From NCBI GenBank assembly GCA_009885665.1, contig VFKI01000019.1:1-23069 (forward strand): 23,069 bases of DNA, read 5' to 3'. This stretch comes from Gammaproteobacteria bacterium. GTDB taxonomy: Bacteria > Pseudomonadota > Gammaproteobacteria > DSM-16500. This document shows positions 8,152 through 15,147 of this stretch, piece by piece. The notes beneath the pieces were generated by a model. The model searched no databases. It had not been told where the DNA came from and saw only the letters and a list, made by a program, of their open reading frames with translations. The translations under genes and the position numbers were made by a program. Within the stretch, counting starts at the first letter, position 1. Each line of letters opens with the position of its first letter.

Positions 8152-9246
8152 CTAGAATTGCTTTTTACCGTGCCGCACAAATGGCGGCTTAATAATGTGC
8201 ACGGGTAACAACTTGCCCCGTACCTCCACTTCACATTTTTCAATAACGGCCGATGGAATACGCGCCAAGGCGATGCCGATTGACAGCGTAGGTGAAAATC
8301 CACCGCTGGTAATTTCACCTACGCCCGCGGACGTCACCACTTTTTGACCGTGCCGCAATACGCCCGTTCCTTGTAACACCAAGCCTACCAATTTGTGAGA
8401 CACACCCGTTTGCTTTAATTTTTCCAATGCAGCACGGCCTACAAAATCACGATCAGCGGGATTAAATGCAACCGTCCAACTGAGATTGGCTTCCAACGGC
8501 GTGACCGTTTCATCCATATCTTGACCGTATAAATTCAAACCCGCTTCAAGACGCAAGGTATCACGCGCGCCTAAGCCGCACGGCGCAATATCTGCCGCCT
8601 GTAATTTACGCCAAAAATCCGGCGCTTGTTCCGCCGGCAAAATAATTTCAAAACCCTCTTCGCCGGTATAACCGGTGCGTGATACAAACCAATCAGCATG
8701 ATGTGTCGCATGAAAAGGTTTTAATGCCGCAATATTTTCTTGCATAGCCGTAGGAAAAATATCGGGGATGCGCGCCGCAACCGCAGGGCCTTGCACAGCT
8801 AACATCGCAACTTGATCTTGATGGTGCACATTCACCTTATAATGCGCCAGCTGTTGTTGCAACCACGCCAAATCTTTCGCGCGCGTCGCCGCATTGACGA
8901 CGAGACGATAATGCGTCGGCGTGAGTTTAAAGGCAATTAAATCATCTACCACACCACCCGCCGCATTCAGCATGCACGTATACAATCCCTGCAAAGGCGC
9001 AAGGCGATCAATATTATTAGCCAATAAATGACGTAAATACGCCGGCGCATCGACACCGGTCACATCAACGACCGTCATATGCGAAACATCGAAAACGCCC
9101 GCCGCCGTGCGCACAGTGTGATGTTCTTTTAATTGGGAACCATAATGCAGCGGCATATCCCAGCCACCGAAAGGCACCATGCGCGCACCTGCCTCAACAT
9201 GGCAAGCATGCAAAGGGGTGGCTTGAAGGGTAGAGGTTACGTTCAT
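8152..9246 (-). CDS. gcvT: Glycine cleavage system aminomethyltransferase GcvT
   Basis: This T-protein transfers the one-carbon unit from aminomethyl-GcvH to tetrahydrofolate, giving 5,10-methylene-THF and ammonia. The 364-residue product from the ATG at 9246 has the family opening TPLHACHVEAGARMVPFGGWDMP..Y, then GVFDVSHM, SRTGYTGEEGFEI and GLGARDTLRLEAGLNLYGQDMD. The open frame extends 40 codons further upstream, but those residues have no GcvT character, so the internal ATG is chosen although its ribosome site is weak (AAAGA). It follows the pteridine reductase gene by 86 bases. I see no glycine riboswitch in that gap. Confidence 0.95.
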   Translation of the reverse strand: MNVTSTLQATPLHACHVEAGARMVPFGGWDMPLHYGSQLKEHHTVRTAAGVFDVSHMTVVDVTGVDAPAYLRHLLANNIDRLAPLQGLYTCMLNAAGGVVDDLIAFKLTPTHYRLVVNAATRAKDLAWLQQQLAHYKVNVHHQDQVAMLAVQGPAVAARIPDIFPTAMQENIAALKPFHATHHADWFVSRTGYTGEEGFEIILPAEQAPDFWRKLQAADIAPCGLGARDTLRLEAGLNLYGQDMDETVTPLEANLSWTVAFNPADRDFVGRAALEKLKQTGVSHKLVGLVLQGTGVLRHGQKVVTSAGVGEITSGGFSPTLSIGIALARIPSAVIEKCEVEVRGKLLPVHIIKPPFVRHGKKQF

Positions 9247-9289
9247 GCAATATTCTTTGCGTCCTTGAGATCCAAACCTGCAGGCTCGC

Positions 9290-9306
9290 AGTATACCGTT
9301 TTGTTT
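9290..9306 (-). promoter_or_regulatory. Possible promoter segment upstream of gcvT
   Basis: On the minus strand AAACAAAACGGTATACT ends in a good -10 box (TATACT), 43 bases before the gcvT ATG. The AACGGTATA core is shared with the promoter-like elements at 11435, 14784 and 22123, but the upstream half of that element is not recognisable here. No good -35 box is seen. Confidence 0.3.
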
Positions 9307-9332
9307 AACAGAACAACAGGCTATTTCTATTT

Positions 9333-10091
9333 CTACCCCATCAAACGTCCGCCATCCACACGCCATACTTGCCCAGTCACATAACCCGCATCCAGCGCCA
9401 AGAATTGTACGACACCGGCAATATTTTCCGGGCTACCAATACGGCCCAACGGAATGCGCGCAATCACTTGTTGCTTCTGGCTATCCGCTAACGCACTTTC
9501 ACCTTCCGGCCACATGACTTCGCCTGGCGCTACACCATTTACACGCACCGCTGGCGCCAACTCTTTTGCCAGCGTTCGCGTCAGCATCATAATGCCCGCT
9601 TTGCTGATGCAATAAATGCTATAATTTCGCAAGGGTTTTATCCCATGAATATCACATAAATTAATAATACAGCCCTGTGTTTTCGCCAACCAAGGCGCTG
9701 CTGCTGTTGCTAAAAAAAATGGCGCTTTAAGGTTGGCTGCCATTAAATCATCCCAACGCGTTTCTAAATTTTCAAATGTATCTGTCAGTCGCGTCGGATA
9801 AAAAGCCGAGGCATTATTCACCAACACATCCAAGCGACCATAAAAATTCACGGCGTTATCCATTATCGCCGCCAATGCCGCAGCCGGTTGACGCAAATCA
9901 GCCGCCAACATCACCGCTGAATTTGCACGCAGCGCATTTAATTCCGCGCACAACGCATGCGCCTCGGTAGCTGAATGACGATAATGCAAAATGACATCCA
10001 TGCCGGCCGCATGCAACGCGCGCGCGATGGCCGCACCGACACGCCGTGCCGCGCCGGTAATCAAAGCCACTGATATTGACGGCGTTTTCAT
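9333..10091 (-). CDS. PTR1-like pteridine reductase (short-chain dehydrogenase)
   Basis: This is a 252-residue Rossmann-fold SDR, predicted to reduce dihydro- or oxidised pterins/folates with NADPH. The nucleotide motif is TGAARRVG (12-19), with an Arg that suits NADPH. HYRHSATEA (36-44) and NNASAFYPT (92-100) match Leishmania PTR1 as I recall it. The catalytic set is PTR1-like: Asp147 takes the place of the usual SDR serine, and Tyr160 and Lys164 (YCISK) follow at the PTR1 spacing of 13 and 4. That argues against a FabG-type ketoreductase. The ATG at 10091 has GAGAGG five to six bases upstream. A longer frame to 10202 would overlap the divergent gene. A role in tetrahydromonapterin or folate reduction is inferred. 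Confidence 0.82.
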   Translation of the reverse strand: MKTPSISVALITGAARRVGAAIARALHAAGMDVILHYRHSATEAHALCAELNALRANSAVMLAADLRQPAAALAAIMDNAVNFYGRLDVLVNNASAFYPTRLTDTFENLETRWDDLMAANLKAPFFLATAAAPWLAKTQGCIINLCDIHGIKPLRNYSIYCISKAGIMMLTRTLAKELAPAVRVNGVAPGEVMWPEGESALADSQKQQVIARIPLGRIGSPENIAGVVQFLALDAGYVTGQVWRVDGGRLMG

Positions 10092-10140
10092 GATAACCTC
10101 TCGATTTGAATGATGCATACTTTCTTTTACTTTTGCCGCT

Positions 10141-11298
10141 ATGACATTACCTTTACCCAAGCCAACTGATCGCGCGCGCAGCGACGCGCTGGCCGACCGC
10201 ATTCATGCTGAGATCGCCCACGCTGGCGGTGCAATTTCATTTGCGCGCTATATGGCACTGGCATTATACACACCTGCGCTCGGATATTATGCGGCCGACC
10301 ATGCTGTATTTGGCCGCAGCGGCGACTTCATCACCGCCCCTGAACTCACGCCATTATTTGCACGCTGCCTGATTGAGCCATGGCTTGCATTGCGCGCGGC
10401 TCAGCCTGCGGCAAACACTATCGCTGAATTTGGCGCCGGCTCCGGTGTATTCGCACGCGATATGTTATTGGCACTTCGCACAATCGCCGCACTACCTGAG
10501 CATTACATCATTATCGAACCCAGCGCCACGTTACGCCAACGCCAAGCCGTATTATTACGCGCCGCCTTACCCGATTATTTTGATAAAATACGCTGGCACG
10601 ATCACTTGCCTGATTGTTTTTGTGGTCTCGTTTATGCCAATGAAGTATTGGATGCGCTGCCCGCTCACTGCTTTACAATACAGCATGGCCAATGCATGGA
10701 ACGCTGTGTGGCATCGCATCATGGCGGCTTTCGCTGGCAAACGCGCGCAGCTGAACCTGCGCTGCAACAACAATTTGCTTTATTAAATAAGGAATGTCAA
10801 TTTACCGAAAATTATGCCAGCGAAATTCGCCTGACACAGCGCCACTGGCTGAGCGATATTGCCGCTAAAATCAAAATCGGTGGCGCGCTTTTTATAGATT
10901 ACGGTTATGGTCGACGTGAATATTATCATCCCGCACGCACGCATGGCACGCTCACCTGTTTTTATCGCCATCATGCACATGCGGATCCACTGATTTTACC
11001 TGGCTTACAAGATATCAGTGTGCATGTTGACTTTACCGCCGTGGCAGAAGATGCGACTGCCGCGGGTTTACATTTAGCCGGATTTACCAGCCAAGCCGCC
11101 TTTTTACTTGCACATCATCTGACCGAACATGCCGCACATTTGACGGATGCGCGGGCAGTCCACACGGCCGCCGAAGCGATCAAAACCTTGACGCTACCGA
11201 CTGCCATGGGTGAAACCGTCAAAGTCATGGGATTTACTACTGACGCCGCGCTCAGCTTAACAGGCTTCGAATTACAAGACAGACGCCACGATCTTTAG
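10141..11298 (+). CDS. MidA-family SAM-dependent methyltransferase (DUF185)
   Basis: This 385-residue protein is of the family whose mitochondrial member NDUFAF7/MidA methylates an arginine of a complex I subunit. The bacterial substrate is not established. Family hallmarks are ISFARYMALALY.P.LGYY (32-50), GDFITAPE (61-68), the SAM-binding motif EFGAGSGVFARDML (96-109), NEVLDALP and FIDYGYG. Length is typical. It is divergent from the pteridine reductase with 49 bases between the starts. No convincing ribosome site precedes the ATG, so initiation may be weak or leaderless. A PTPS-family gene follows on the same strand. Confidence 0.88.
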   Translation: MTLPLPKPTDRARSDALADRIHAEIAHAGGAISFARYMALALYTPALGYYAADHAVFGRSGDFITAPELTPLFARCLIEPWLALRAAQPAANTIAEFGAGSGVFARDMLLALRTIAALPEHYIIIEPSATLRQRQAVLLRAALPDYFDKIRWHDHLPDCFCGLVYANEVLDALPAHCFTIQHGQCMERCVASHHGGFRWQTRAAEPALQQQFALLNKECQFTENYASEIRLTQRHWLSDIAAKIKIGGALFIDYGYGRREYYHPARTHGTLTCFYRHHAHADPLILPGLQDISVHVDFTAVAEDATAAGLHLAGFTSQAAFLLAHHLTEHAAHLTDARAVHTAAEAIKTLTLPTAMGETVKVMGFTTDAALSLTGFELQDRRHDL

Positions 11299-11309
11299 GT
11301 ACAGCCATT

Positions 11310-11339
11310 ACACTTGAAGATGCGAAGCATCCAAAGTGT
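11310..11339. repeat. Imperfect hairpin after the MidA-family gene
   Basis: ACACTTGAAGATGC and GCATCCAAAGTGT pair around GAA with one bulge, starting 11 bases after the stop. Read on the minus strand (CTTCGCATCTTCAAGTG), it resembles the promoter-like element at 11435-11471. It may be a decayed copy in the opposite orientation. There is no T-tract, so it is not called a terminator. Confidence 0.5.
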
Positions 11340-11358
11340 GTCATTACGCGATGGGGTT

Positions 11359-11392
11359 GCTTAAGGGGCGCATCGCGATGCGCCCCTTAAGC
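11359..11392. repeat. 34-base perfect palindrome
   Basis: GCTTAAGGGGCGCATCG is followed immediately by its exact reverse complement, with no spacer. As RNA it would form a very strong hairpin between the MidA-family and PTPS-family genes. The expected T-tract of an intrinsic terminator is missing, so it could be a protein-binding site, a bidirectional transcription barrier or a short palindromic repeat. Confidence 0.8.
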
Positions 11393-11434
11393 GAGCGTGC
11401 ACGAATTCATTTCGTGCCGCTCGTCAAATCAAGG

Positions 11435-11471
11435 ATACCGTTCGCATCTTGAGGGGCGAACGGTATATAAT
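11435..11471 (+). promoter_or_regulatory. Promoter with overlapping inverted repeat, element copy 1
   Basis: The arms ATACCGTTCGC (11435-11445) and GCGAACGGTAT (11456-11466) form a perfect 11-base inverted repeat around a ten-base loop. A consensus -10 box TATAAT (11466-11471) abuts the right arm. There is no good -35 box, which would suit an activator- or repressor-controlled promoter. Nearly the same sequence lies before the genes at 14763 and 22106. The start codon of the next gene is 33 bases further on. Confidence 0.6.
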
Positions 11472-11504
11472 GCGCCTCCGCTACGACCCAACGAGGATCC
11501 CGAC

Positions 11505-12011
11505 GTGCGCACAACAGCCGTCATCGAACTACATCGCAATGCCTTAAAGTTTTCTGCCGGCCACTTGATGATGCTATCTGACCGCGTACGCGAAAGCTTG
11601 CATGGCCATGATTATCAATTAAACGTCGCGCTGCATACGATCGTTGGCGCGCATGGCCTTGCGCTTGATTTACGCCATTATCGCGATAAACTGCTCGCGC
11701 TATGCGCCACGCTGGATTATCACTTCATCTTGCCGGGTCAATCGCCTTGGTTGAAACTTGAAGAACAATCGGCGCATTGGATTGTCCATTTCAACCAACA
11801 GCACTTTTCTTTTTTAAAAACCGACGCCGTGGTTTTACCGATCTGCAATGTCACGCTAGAAGAATTGTCCGGATGGTTTTTAGCGCAATTGACCGTAGCG
11901 CCAGCAGCCTTAGCCGAACAAGGTATTTTAGGGATACAAGTTAAAGTGTTTAATGGCCGCGATGAATCCGCCAGTGTACGCTGGGGGCAGTGGCAAGGGC
12001 ATGCCTGCTAA
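11505..12011 (+). CDS. 6-pyruvoyl-tetrahydropterin synthase/QueD family protein
   Basis: This is a 168-residue member of the PTPS/QueD fold, which acts on dihydroneopterin triphosphate in biopterin, queuosine or folate-like pathways. The zinc ligands are present: His20 (FSAGH) and His33/His35 (HGHDY). LDLRHYRDKL and LDYHFILP cover the usual LDH-like segment, and CNVTLEELSGWF corresponds to the N.T.E.L..W segment. The catalytic Cys expected four residues before HGH in QueD is Arg29, and the late conserved Glu is not evident, so the standard reaction is doubtful. The GTG at 11505 is chosen for GAGG eight bases upstream and for its position downstream of the TATAAT. A longer frame from 11397 would run through the promoter hairpin. 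The pteridine reductase nearby supports a pterin role. Confidence 0.78.
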   Translation: MRTTAVIELHRNALKFSAGHLMMLSDRVRESLHGHDYQLNVALHTIVGAHGLALDLRHYRDKLLALCATLDYHFILPGQSPWLKLEEQSAHWIVHFNQQHFSFLKTDAVVLPICNVTLEELSGWFLAQLTVAPAALAEQGILGIQVKVFNGRDESASVRWGQWQGHAC

Positions 12012-12029
12012 GCACACCCGCGCTACGAC

Positions 12030-12881
12030 CTAAAACCGCTTAACCCGCATATGGCAATAAGGCGATTTGCCGGTTTTCGTGTAATAATCCTGATGATAAT
12101 CTTCGGCTGTCCAAAAAGGTGCGGCGGGCAATATACGCGTCGCGATATGCAAACCTTTTTGCGTTAATAGCGCAATCAATTCACGCGCTATATTCGCCTG
12201 CGCATCATCATGATAAAAAATTGCGCTACGGTACTGCTCGCCATGATCGGGACCTTGGCCATCAATCTGCTCTGGATTATGAATTTCAAAAAAATATTTA
12301 GTCAGTGTTTCGTAATTCACTTTACGTGGATCATATAATACGCGTATGGCTTCATAGTGACCGCTTCTGCCATTACACACATCGCTATAGCTGGGTTTAT
12401 CGGTGTGGCCGCCGGTATAGCCTACCTCAGTTTTCAAAACACCTGGCAGCATTTTTAAATAATATTCCACACCCCAAAAACAGCCTGCCGCAAAAATCGC
12501 TTCTTCCGTATCCAATACATCTTCATCAGACACAAAATCCAAACTCACACCATTGACGCAATGACGTAAATTTTCCGCGGTAAATCCTTCACCACGGAAT
12601 ACATGCCCCAGATGGCCGCGACAACGAGCGCAGATAATTTCCATCCGCCGACCATCCGCATCCGGCACTTCACGCACATTTTCGCCAATCACACGATCAA
12701 ACGATGGCCAGCCGCAACCCGAATGAAATTTCCCTACCGCGCGAAACAAGGCTAAACCACATTGCCGACACAACCAGCTACCTGGCGCTTCCAGATCCGT
12801 ATAAGCATGTGAGAAGGGCGGCTCAGTCGCCCTCTCACAGATGACCGCTCGAGCGGCCGGCGTCAAGCTGCGGGTTTTCAT
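12030..12881 (-). CDS. msrAB: Bifunctional methionine sulfoxide reductase, MsrB-MsrA fusion
   Basis: This cytoplasmic repair enzyme reduces both epimers of methionine sulfoxide. The N-terminal MsrB domain (about 1-118) carries zinc pairs Cys38/Cys41 (CRQC) and Cys84/Cys87 (CARC), GCGWPSF with likely resolving Cys56, and catalytic Cys108 in RHCVN. The MsrA domain (about 125-283) has catalytic Cys134 in GCFWG, plus EQYRSAIF and a C-terminal Cys276. No signal peptide is present. The ATG at 12881 has GAGG six bases upstream. The GTG four codons earlier sits directly on AAGGA and is rejected. It lies eight bases after the lipoprotein stop, so the two are probably co-transcribed. It converges with the PTPS-family gene. 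Confidence 0.93.
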   Translation of the reverse strand: MKTRSLTPAARAVICERATEPPFSHAYTDLEAPGSWLCRQCGLALFRAVGKFHSGCGWPSFDRVIGENVREVPDADGRRMEIICARCRGHLGHVFRGEGFTAENLRHCVNGVSLDFVSDEDVLDTEEAIFAAGCFWGVEYYLKMLPGVLKTEVGYTGGHTDKPSYSDVCNGRSGHYEAIRVLYDPRKVNYETLTKYFFEIHNPEQIDGQGPDHGEQYRSAIFYHDDAQANIARELIALLTQKGLHIATRILPAAPFWTAEDYHQDYYTKTGKSPYCHMRVKRF

Positions 12882-12889
12882 ACTAGACC

Positions 12890-13381
12890 TCACTCCTTGC
12901 TATCGCAGGTAATATTATTAAACGCATCGATTCGGCAATTTCGCCCGCATTGAATATTATTGAAAGGATCTTTTACACAACTATCATGCGGCAGTTGTGC
13001 GCACTGAATTTCGAAAGGCGTTTTCACACAACCATATCCGCAGGTCTGGTGACCAAAGTTATCTTGCAGACACTCCTTAGCGTGATGGTGGTGATGATGC
13101 CCATGGCCATCAAATACATTAATTTGCGCAGGCGGTGGAGGCGGCATATGTGACAAACCATATTTAAACCCCATTCGATAAGCCGTATTTATTTCATCCT
13201 GATTGACCGGACAACTGCTCGCGTAATTACCGTCCATATCCCGGCCATCTTTAGCCGCATTCACGCCATGCGCATAAGCCGCTGAAGTGTTGCAGTTATT
13301 TTGAATATACATCTGCGTTAAATCACCGCAACTACTCAACGTTAATCCGATAAAAAACAAAAAAACAAACCGAAATTTCAT
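12890..13381 (-). CDS. Cys- and His-rich lipoprotein, unknown function
   Basis: This 163-residue protein has a lipoprotein signal (MKFRFVFLFFIGLTLSSC, lipobox LSSC) and so should be anchored in the cell envelope. The middle part (AYAHGVNAAKDG...C...EINTAYRMGFKYGLS) resembles the spacing of DUF2799-type lipoproteins, which is a weak guess. A GHGHHHHHH run follows a proline stretch and could bind metal. The C-terminal 60 residues contain at least three repeats of the form C-x-D/T-x-F-x(4)-C-G. The ATG at 13381 has GGAG five bases upstream and gives the signal peptide. A start nine codons earlier would spoil it. The coupling to msrAB hints at a redox or metal-stress role, but this is inference. 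Confidence 0.8.
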   Translation of the reverse strand: MKFRFVFLFFIGLTLSSCGDLTQMYIQNNCNTSAAYAHGVNAAKDGRDMDGNYASSCPVNQDEINTAYRMGFKYGLSHMPPPPPAQINVFDGHGHHHHHHAKECLQDNFGHQTCGYGCVKTPFEIQCAQLPHDSCVKDPFNNIQCGRNCRIDAFNNITCDSKE

Positions 13382-13505
13382 GCTGACTCCGCTAAAAATA
13401 TATGGCATATGACTTGCCGCAGTATAGCGACTACAAGACAGGTTGAAAAGATTAGCTAAGCACCTAGCCAGCGACTCCCGCTAAGTCATGATTGTATACT
13501 TAGCG

Positions 13506-13617
13506 CCGACATCCCGCACCTTCGTCTTTCTTGATAATTCCGCGTTGAAAATGCCTTTTAACCGACATTCCAAGGATCCGTCTTTTTTGATAACTCTTCG
13601 TTAAAAAGGCGTTTTAA
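13506..13617. repeat. Two tandem 56-base repeats
   Basis: Unit 1 (13506-13561) and unit 2 (13562-13617) both begin CCGACAT, contain GTCTTT.TTGATAA and end near TTTTAA, at about 75% identity by eye. There is no coding potential. The surrounding gene-free stretch 13382-13779 otherwise shows only the long inverted repeat listed separately. In 13382-13505 I see nothing definite beyond AT-rich sequence upstream of the lipoprotein gene. Confidence 0.65.
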
Positions 13618-13682
13618 ATGCTCATTTACTTGCGTGTAAACTGCGCTTTAAAACGCATTTTTGCCTCGATTTATACAAAAAA
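13583..13682. repeat. 100-base imperfect inverted repeat
   Basis: The nested pairings are TTTTTTGATAA with TTATACAAAAAA (outer), AAAAAGGCGTTTTAAA with TTTAAAACGCATTTTT (middle) and TTTAC with GTAAA around TTGCGT (centre, 13624-13636). The structure looks like a small palindromic intergenic element rather than a terminator. It lies between the dsRBD-protein gene and the lipoprotein gene, whose transcripts both run leftwards. Confidence 0.65.
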
Positions 13683-13779
13683 TACTTTGGTGCGGAATGC
13701 CGGTTGGATAACACGGATTAACCACCGAGATTATGGCACCGTCACCTGAGCGGGCGTCACTGATGTCTCAGGCGCCAAC

Positions 13780-14763
13780 TCAAAACCGCGGGGGGGTGCT
13801 GCGCGGGAACTCGGGCACGGGTCTCAGCAGTGAAGAGAGATCTGGCAGTGGTGCCCCTGAAGACACTCCAGGTGCATTCGGGTTGGCGGACGGGAGCTCG
13901 GGCACGGGTCTCAGCAGTGAAGAGAGATCTGGCAGTGCCCCTGAAAACAGTCTAGGCGTATAACTAGGCGTATAACTAGACGTATAAACATAGTTATTAT
14001 TTATCCCATTTGCACCAGGGGCCTCCGCTAAGTCTACCCGCCCAGGCGTGTTACGGTTTTCAGGAAATGAATTTCTGACGGAGGGTAAACTTTCGGGTGC
14101 TGAAGGGGATGATGACTTTTCCTCTAAAAAATCAGACCTATCCTCTTGAATCCCCTTCTTGCTCAGAATCTTACTCCTCATAATTTTTAAAAGATTATTA
14201 TATAATGGATCACTATCATCATCGTTAAGTCTGTCAAGCGCTGCTATTGCAGCCGCTTCCTTTGCTGACTTTAATTTAGAGCTCTCACGCGTACAACTGA
14301 GCGCTGCTTCCCCTGGGAACAATATGCTTACCTGATAATTAGAGCCATTCATATTTGAGTTTTGTCGAAAATCCACCTCAAATAGCAATGTATGCTTACA
14401 AAAATTGAGTAAAGCAGCTATTGGGTTGCGAGTATCGCTGAGTGGCAACTGACCCCGAATTTCGCTAAACAGTTTTTTCTCTTGCGGACTTACCCTTATC
14501 GTGGATTTTTTAAGTCGGTCAACCTCTTCTTCTAGGCGGGAAACTTTAGGCTCCAGTACTGTAAAAATAAGGGCGTTAAGTTCTTCTTTTCCTCTATAAA
14601 GCGAAGCAACCTCTGCTTTGAGCGCATCGTTTTCTTGTCTAAGGGTAGCGCATGTCCTCTGGTAAAAATCTACATTTGTGTCAGAAGGCACACTTTTCAG
14701 TTCCTGACTCGTTGCTTTACTTTCATCAACCCAGATGCGTTCATTTTCTTTTGTTGTAAACAT
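13780..14763 (-). CDS. Coiled-coil protein with a double-stranded-RNA-binding domain
   Basis: This 327-residue protein has no signal peptide or membrane span. Residues about 33-86 form a heptad-rich coiled coil (LRQENDALKAEVASL, then LEEEVDRLKK). Residues about 112-179 fit a dsRBD: helix NPIAALLNFC, strands FEVDFR and YQVSILFPG, then helix LKSAKEAAAIAALDRL, which follows the KKxAKxxAAxxALxxL pattern with one lysine changed to Leu. Residues 217-327 are a polar Pro/Ser tail with SYTP repeats and a duplicated LPDLSSLLRPVPE segment. Bacterial dsRBDs are normally found only in RNase III, and no nuclease domain is present here. AGGAG lies six bases before the ATG, and a -10 box 20 bases before it. 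A host-directed or RNA-regulatory role is inference. Confidence 0.75.
   Translation of the reverse strand: MFTTKENERIWVDESKATSQELKSVPSDTNVDFYQRTCATLRQENDALKAEVASLYRGKEELNALIFTVLEPKVSRLEEEVDRLKKSTIRVSPQEKKLFSEIRGQLPLSDTRNPIAALLNFCKHTLLFEVDFRQNSNMNGSNYQVSILFPGEAALSCTRESSKLKSAKEAAAIAALDRLNDDDSDPLYNNLLKIMRSKILSKKGIQEDRSDFLEEKSSSPSAPESLPSVRNSFPENRNTPGRVDLAEAPGANGINNNYVYTSSYTPSYTPRLFSGALPDLSSLLRPVPELPSANPNAPGVSSGAPLPDLSSLLRPVPEFPRSTPPRF
13805..13944. repeat. Near-identical direct repeats within the dsRBD-protein gene
   Basis: The segments 13805-13860 and 13892-13944 are almost identical, differing by one in-frame three-base gap and a single base, and are offset by 87 bases. They encode the two LPDLSSLLRPVPE copies of the C-terminal tail. 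The near-identity indicates a recent in-frame duplication. Confidence 0.85.
13952..13987. repeat. Three 12-base tandem repeats
   Basis: CTAGGCGTATAA occurs twice, followed by CTAGACGTATAA. On the coding strand they encode SYTP-type repeats in the tail of the dsRBD protein. Copy number changes would keep the frame. Confidence 0.85.
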
Positions 14764-14783
14764 TATAAACTCCTATAAAAATT

Positions 14784-14813
14784 ATTATAATACCGTTCGC
14801 ACTTCAAGATGCG
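14784..14813 (-). promoter_or_regulatory. Promoter element copy 2, before the dsRBD-protein gene
   Basis: On the minus strand CGCATCTTGAAGT is followed by GCGAACGGTAT and then TATAAT (14789-14784). It differs from the copy at 11435-11471 at very few positions, with one base inserted before the -10 box. The ATG follows 20 bases after TATAAT, with AGGAG between. It directly adjoins the dispersed repeat. Confidence 0.6.
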
Positions 14814-14936
14814 GGAACTATTCAGGTGCCTCAGACGAACAGCCATCTTTGGCTACTCTTTTGCGAAAGATGTTTTAAAATGCGCATTTCATTGTGATGC
14901 ATACGCCGCTTTTTCAGCAATTTCTCACAAACCCTG
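14812..14936 (-). repeat. Dispersed repeat, copy B
   Basis: This is the inverted partner of the repeat at 1-128. A 62-codon open frame (14831-15019) crosses it but is not supported as a gene. To the right, 14937-15147 holds nothing I can identify. With this repeat it makes up most of the gene-free stretch before tkt. Confidence 0.8.
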
Positions 14937-15147
14937 TATCTATTACAAAAGATAAGGTAGAAGAACTGAAGTACGCAGCACACTGCATTGACTAACTCAA
15001 ATCCGGCCGTTTTCTGCAAAATCTGACACCCGCTGAATATTTACGGTTTTTGAGAGTAGCGAACTCAAATACGAAAAGCAACCCCACCTCTCAGCGCTAT
15101 TTTTTCTTGTTGGCATATCTGAGAGCCTATAGCACTTAAACCACCGA

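Noticed and set aside
9247..9332. Glycine riboswitch before gcvT
   Set aside because: The gap is only 86 bases and shows none of the conserved aptamer segments.
10092..10202. N-terminal extension of the pteridine reductase to 10202
   Set aside because: It would overlap the coding start of the divergent MidA-family gene, and SDR homology begins right after the ATG at 10091, which has a good ribosome site.
11397..11504. N-terminal extension of the PTPS-family protein to an ATG at 11397
   Set aside because: It would translate through the promoter hairpin and the TATAAT, the residues lack family character, and GTG 11505 has a good ribosome site.
13733..13963. 76-codon open frame on the + strand with repeated SGTGLSSEERSGS
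   Set aside because: It is the antisense shadow of the duplicated tail of the dsRBD gene. There is no ribosome site, and the repeat comes from the DNA duplication.
14831..15019. 62-codon minus-strand open frame through dispersed repeat copy B
   Set aside because: The matching frame in copy A hits a stop early while DNA similarity continues, and no ribosome site is present.
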